From the NCBI GenBank assembly GCA_026394195.1, contig JAPKYS010000070.1, positions 1-56,271 on the forward strand: 56,271 bases of DNA. Reading direction: 5' to 3'. Positions 54,476-56,271 of this stretch are shown piece by piece. Source of the stretch: a bacterium. Lineage in GTDB: Bacteria > Electryoneota > B3-LCP. The position numbers and the translations under genes were made by a program. The notes under the pieces are model-generated. The model had not been told where the DNA came from and ran no database searches. It saw only the letters and a list, made by a program, of their open reading frames with translations. How positions within the stretch are numbered: position 1 is the stretch's first letter; each line of letters starts with the position of its first letter.

Positions 54476-55798
54476 TTATTTTAGAAGTAACAGCTTCTGA
54501 ATGCTCGCCTGGTCCCCGGCCCAAAACCGGCAAATATACATCCCCGAAGCTAAATTCGAGCCGTCGAAGACCACATCATGCAGTCCTGCGTCCCGCCAGC
54601 CGTCCACCAAGGTTTTCACTAGTTTGCCTGAGACTTCATAAACCTTCAAACAAACGTGGCTGTTGGCTGATAGCTGATAGCTGATGTTGGTGGTCGGGTT
54701 GAACGGATTAGGATAGGCGCCGCTCAGGCTGAACTGAGCTGGGGTCTTGACGATGTATTCGTCAAACAGATCGCCTACGCACGTGTTGTCGGTAATCCAG
54801 GGACCGCCGTCCGCTGTCGCGCTCTTCGTGAAAGTGAAGAAGCTGCTGTCTTGGATGGTGCCCGGGTAAGTACCGATGTAGGAGATGTATGTGTTGACAC
54901 CTGCAGGTATAGTAGCAGCGACATTCTGGGTGAGAGTGCGCGTGGGGCTGGCGCCGCCTGGAAGGGTGCGTGTGGCTGGACCGAAGACCTGGATATAGGA
55001 TCCCGATGCAGTCTTGATCTTGTTCCAGACTGAGAAGGTCTGCGGTACCGTGGTCAGGTTATGGGCGTTGATGTTATACTGGAAGCTGCCGCCGTTGGCG
55101 GGAATCACGATCGGAGGATTAATCGGCGTAGTCGTGACGTCCATGTACATCGGGATTTGGTTGAAGTAGAACGCCCCAATGTCCGCAATGGTATTGTCCG
55201 GATCGTGCGGGGAAGTTGGGTCGCCAGCGTCAATGCAGGGTGAGTTGGCTTGCAAATTGAAGTTCCCCGCCCCGGGATTGACCAGCAGGGGGTTCATGTA
55301 GATGTTATGATGCGTATCGCAGGAATCGCCGTTGGCGTTGACGTTCACCAGATAGCCCAGCCAAGCCGGTGGCGAACCGATGAAGTTACCACCCACGTTG
55401 TTCCAAAAATCGCAGTAGGCGATGGAATCCGTCGCAGAACTGCCGAAATAGATGCCGCCACCGCGGGTATTGCCCTGCACGATGGAATTCACCACAATGG
55501 GGTGGGAATTGTTTACAAGGTACATGCCTCCGCCCAAAGTGTCGGCGGCGTTGCCGCTGATGGTGCAGTTGATAATCTGCGGGTTGGCGCCGTCGCAGGC
55601 AATCCCCCCACCGCGGCCACCACCGCATCCCACGGTGTTGTTAAAACTGATAACGCAGTGGGTGATGATGGGATTTGAGGACGAGCAGTAGACGCCGCCG
55701 CCGTAGGTCCCGGCGTGATTGTTGGAGATAATGCAGTCGCTGATGACAGGGTTGGCTCCTAAAGAGCAGTGGATCCCACCGCCCGCTCCGTTGGCGCT
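54476..55798 (-). pseudogene. Downstream part of a beta-helix surface protein after an in-frame TGA
   Basis: In the same frame as the next entry, the sequence after the TGA at 55799 reads SANGAGGGIHCS...VISDCIISNNHAG...GGVYCSSSNPIITHC and continues through the beta-helix, the GGSFQ module (VIPANGGSFQYNINAHN) and a complete sorting domain (YPNPFNPTT, YEVSGKLV, SGMYICRF, KLLLLK). A GTG at 55633 could restart translation but would give a protein without a signal peptide. Intact this would be a ~590-residue surface protein. Confidence 0.75.
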
Positions 55799-56248
55799 TC
55801 AGCCGCCTCCGGATTCGTTTCCGCTAATCAGGCAGTGGCTGATAGTAGGACTGGCGCCGGAACAGTGTACTCCCACACCGTCGCTTCCGCTGACCTGGCA
55901 GTATTCCATAAGGCTGGAATCCGCGGCAATGGACAGGAAATCAATCCCATTCCACAGAGAATCGCCGGGTTGCCTGGCCTTAAAGATGATGCTGTCTGTC
56001 TCGGTGCCCACGGAGCGCAGGTAACCATAAATATCAAAATCGTAATCACCGGCGAACAGGAAAGTGGTTCCAGGTTGGATGATGAGAGAGGCGCCGTACA
56101 GTACATAAACCTGTCCGACCACAGTGAATTCATCTGGTCCCAGAGTGCCACTCAAAGCCCCTGAGATGTCAATAGCGCATGCGATGTTTGCTTTGAGGAG
56201 CAAAGCAGTTAGTGTAATTAGCACTACTGACTTGATTTGCTTTTTCAC
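55799..56248 (-). CDS. N-terminal part of an interrupted beta-helix surface protein
   Basis: 149 residues: signal peptide (MKKQIKSVVLITLTALLLKA, GTG start with AGAGG 6 nt upstream), the entry strands of a beta-helix (GALSGTLG, TTFLFAGDYDFDIYGYL) and first coils (GVHCSGASPTISHCLISGN), ending ESGGG then TGA. The homologous coil would continue without a break in the same frame. TGA is an ordinary stop in other genes here, so a nonsense mutation or a sequence error is the simplest reading. Confidence 0.75.
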   Translation of the reverse strand: MKKQIKSVVLITLTALLLKANIACAIDISGALSGTLGPDEFTVVGQVYVLYGASLIIQPGTTFLFAGDYDFDIYGYLRSVGTETDSIIFKARQPGDSLWNGIDFLSIAADSSLMEYCQVSGSDGVGVHCSGASPTISHCLISGNESGGG

Positions 56249-56271
56249 TTTGAACCTCTCAAGGTAGTAAA

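Noticed and set aside
55799..55801. TGA as selenocysteine or a recoded sense codon
   Set aside because: The site is a Gly-rich beta-helix turn, not an active site; no SECIS-like hairpin is evident just after it; many genes here end in TGA, so the code is standard.

Overview
The window looks like a chromosome segment of a Gram-negative bacterium from an uncultured lineage of the FCB (Fibrobacterota-Chlorobiota-Bacteroidota) superphylum, outside Bacteroidota itself. The main reason is eight secreted proteins that end in a type IX secretion-like sorting domain (NPFNPTT..., DI(S/N)GR, ...SGIYVYRL..., GKMVL(L/M)K). Ten candidate promoters fit a sigma70-type TTGnnn / TAnnnT pattern with an exact 17-nt spacer, not the Bacteroidota -33/-7 type. 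The phylum assignment is inference. No CRISPR array, transposase, integrase or phage gene is visible.

Layout. (1) 162-4111: an AT-rich membrane protein, a nuclease-helicase fusion and tRNA-Leu(CAG) with a near-consensus promoter. (2) 4250-12072: three large surface proteins (two beta-helix, one made of six 52-residue repeats), separated by repeat-rich spacers. (3) 12570-22571, plus strand: OPT-family transporter, M48 protease, ComF-like phosphoribosyltransferase, TPR protein, secreted subtilisin and a CoaE-like protein whose P-loop has lost its lysine. (4) 22614-25375: MobA coupled to a molybdopterin oxidoreductase. (5) 25483-31274: a glycolysis operon pfk(PPi-type)-fba-gap-pgk-tpi-secG-tRNA-Leu(GAG). 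(6) 31368-36463: yifB, a Mut7-C protein, a small unknown protein, an acyl-CoA ligase and an Eis-like acetyltransferase. (7) 36643-36852: cold-shock protein with promoter and terminator. (8) 37042-46006: a nine-gene, almost gapless operon with poly-gamma-glutamate synthase genes pgsB-pgsC-pgsW, two unrecognised envelope proteins (a duplicated-domain periplasmic protein and a predicted outer-membrane barrel), a K+ channel with RCK domains and three glycosyltransferases. (9) 46195-47374: DUF1385 protein and ribosomal protein L31. (10) 47979-56248: four more sorting-domain proteins, two of them broken (one by a deletion/frameshift, one by an in-frame TGA).

How the parts fit. The strongest candidate for an undescribed system is the pgs operon: a poly-gamma-glutamate polymerase linked to a possible outer-membrane route and a possible K+ counter-ion channel. 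The second theme is a modular surface-protein family. Different passengers (beta-helix, propeller-like, kelch/FN3) share a ~105-residue pre-sorting module containing GGSFQ and then the sorting domain. These genes are associated with a small set of hairpin repeats, and a 28-bp palindromic repeat family has entered their coding sequence in frame.
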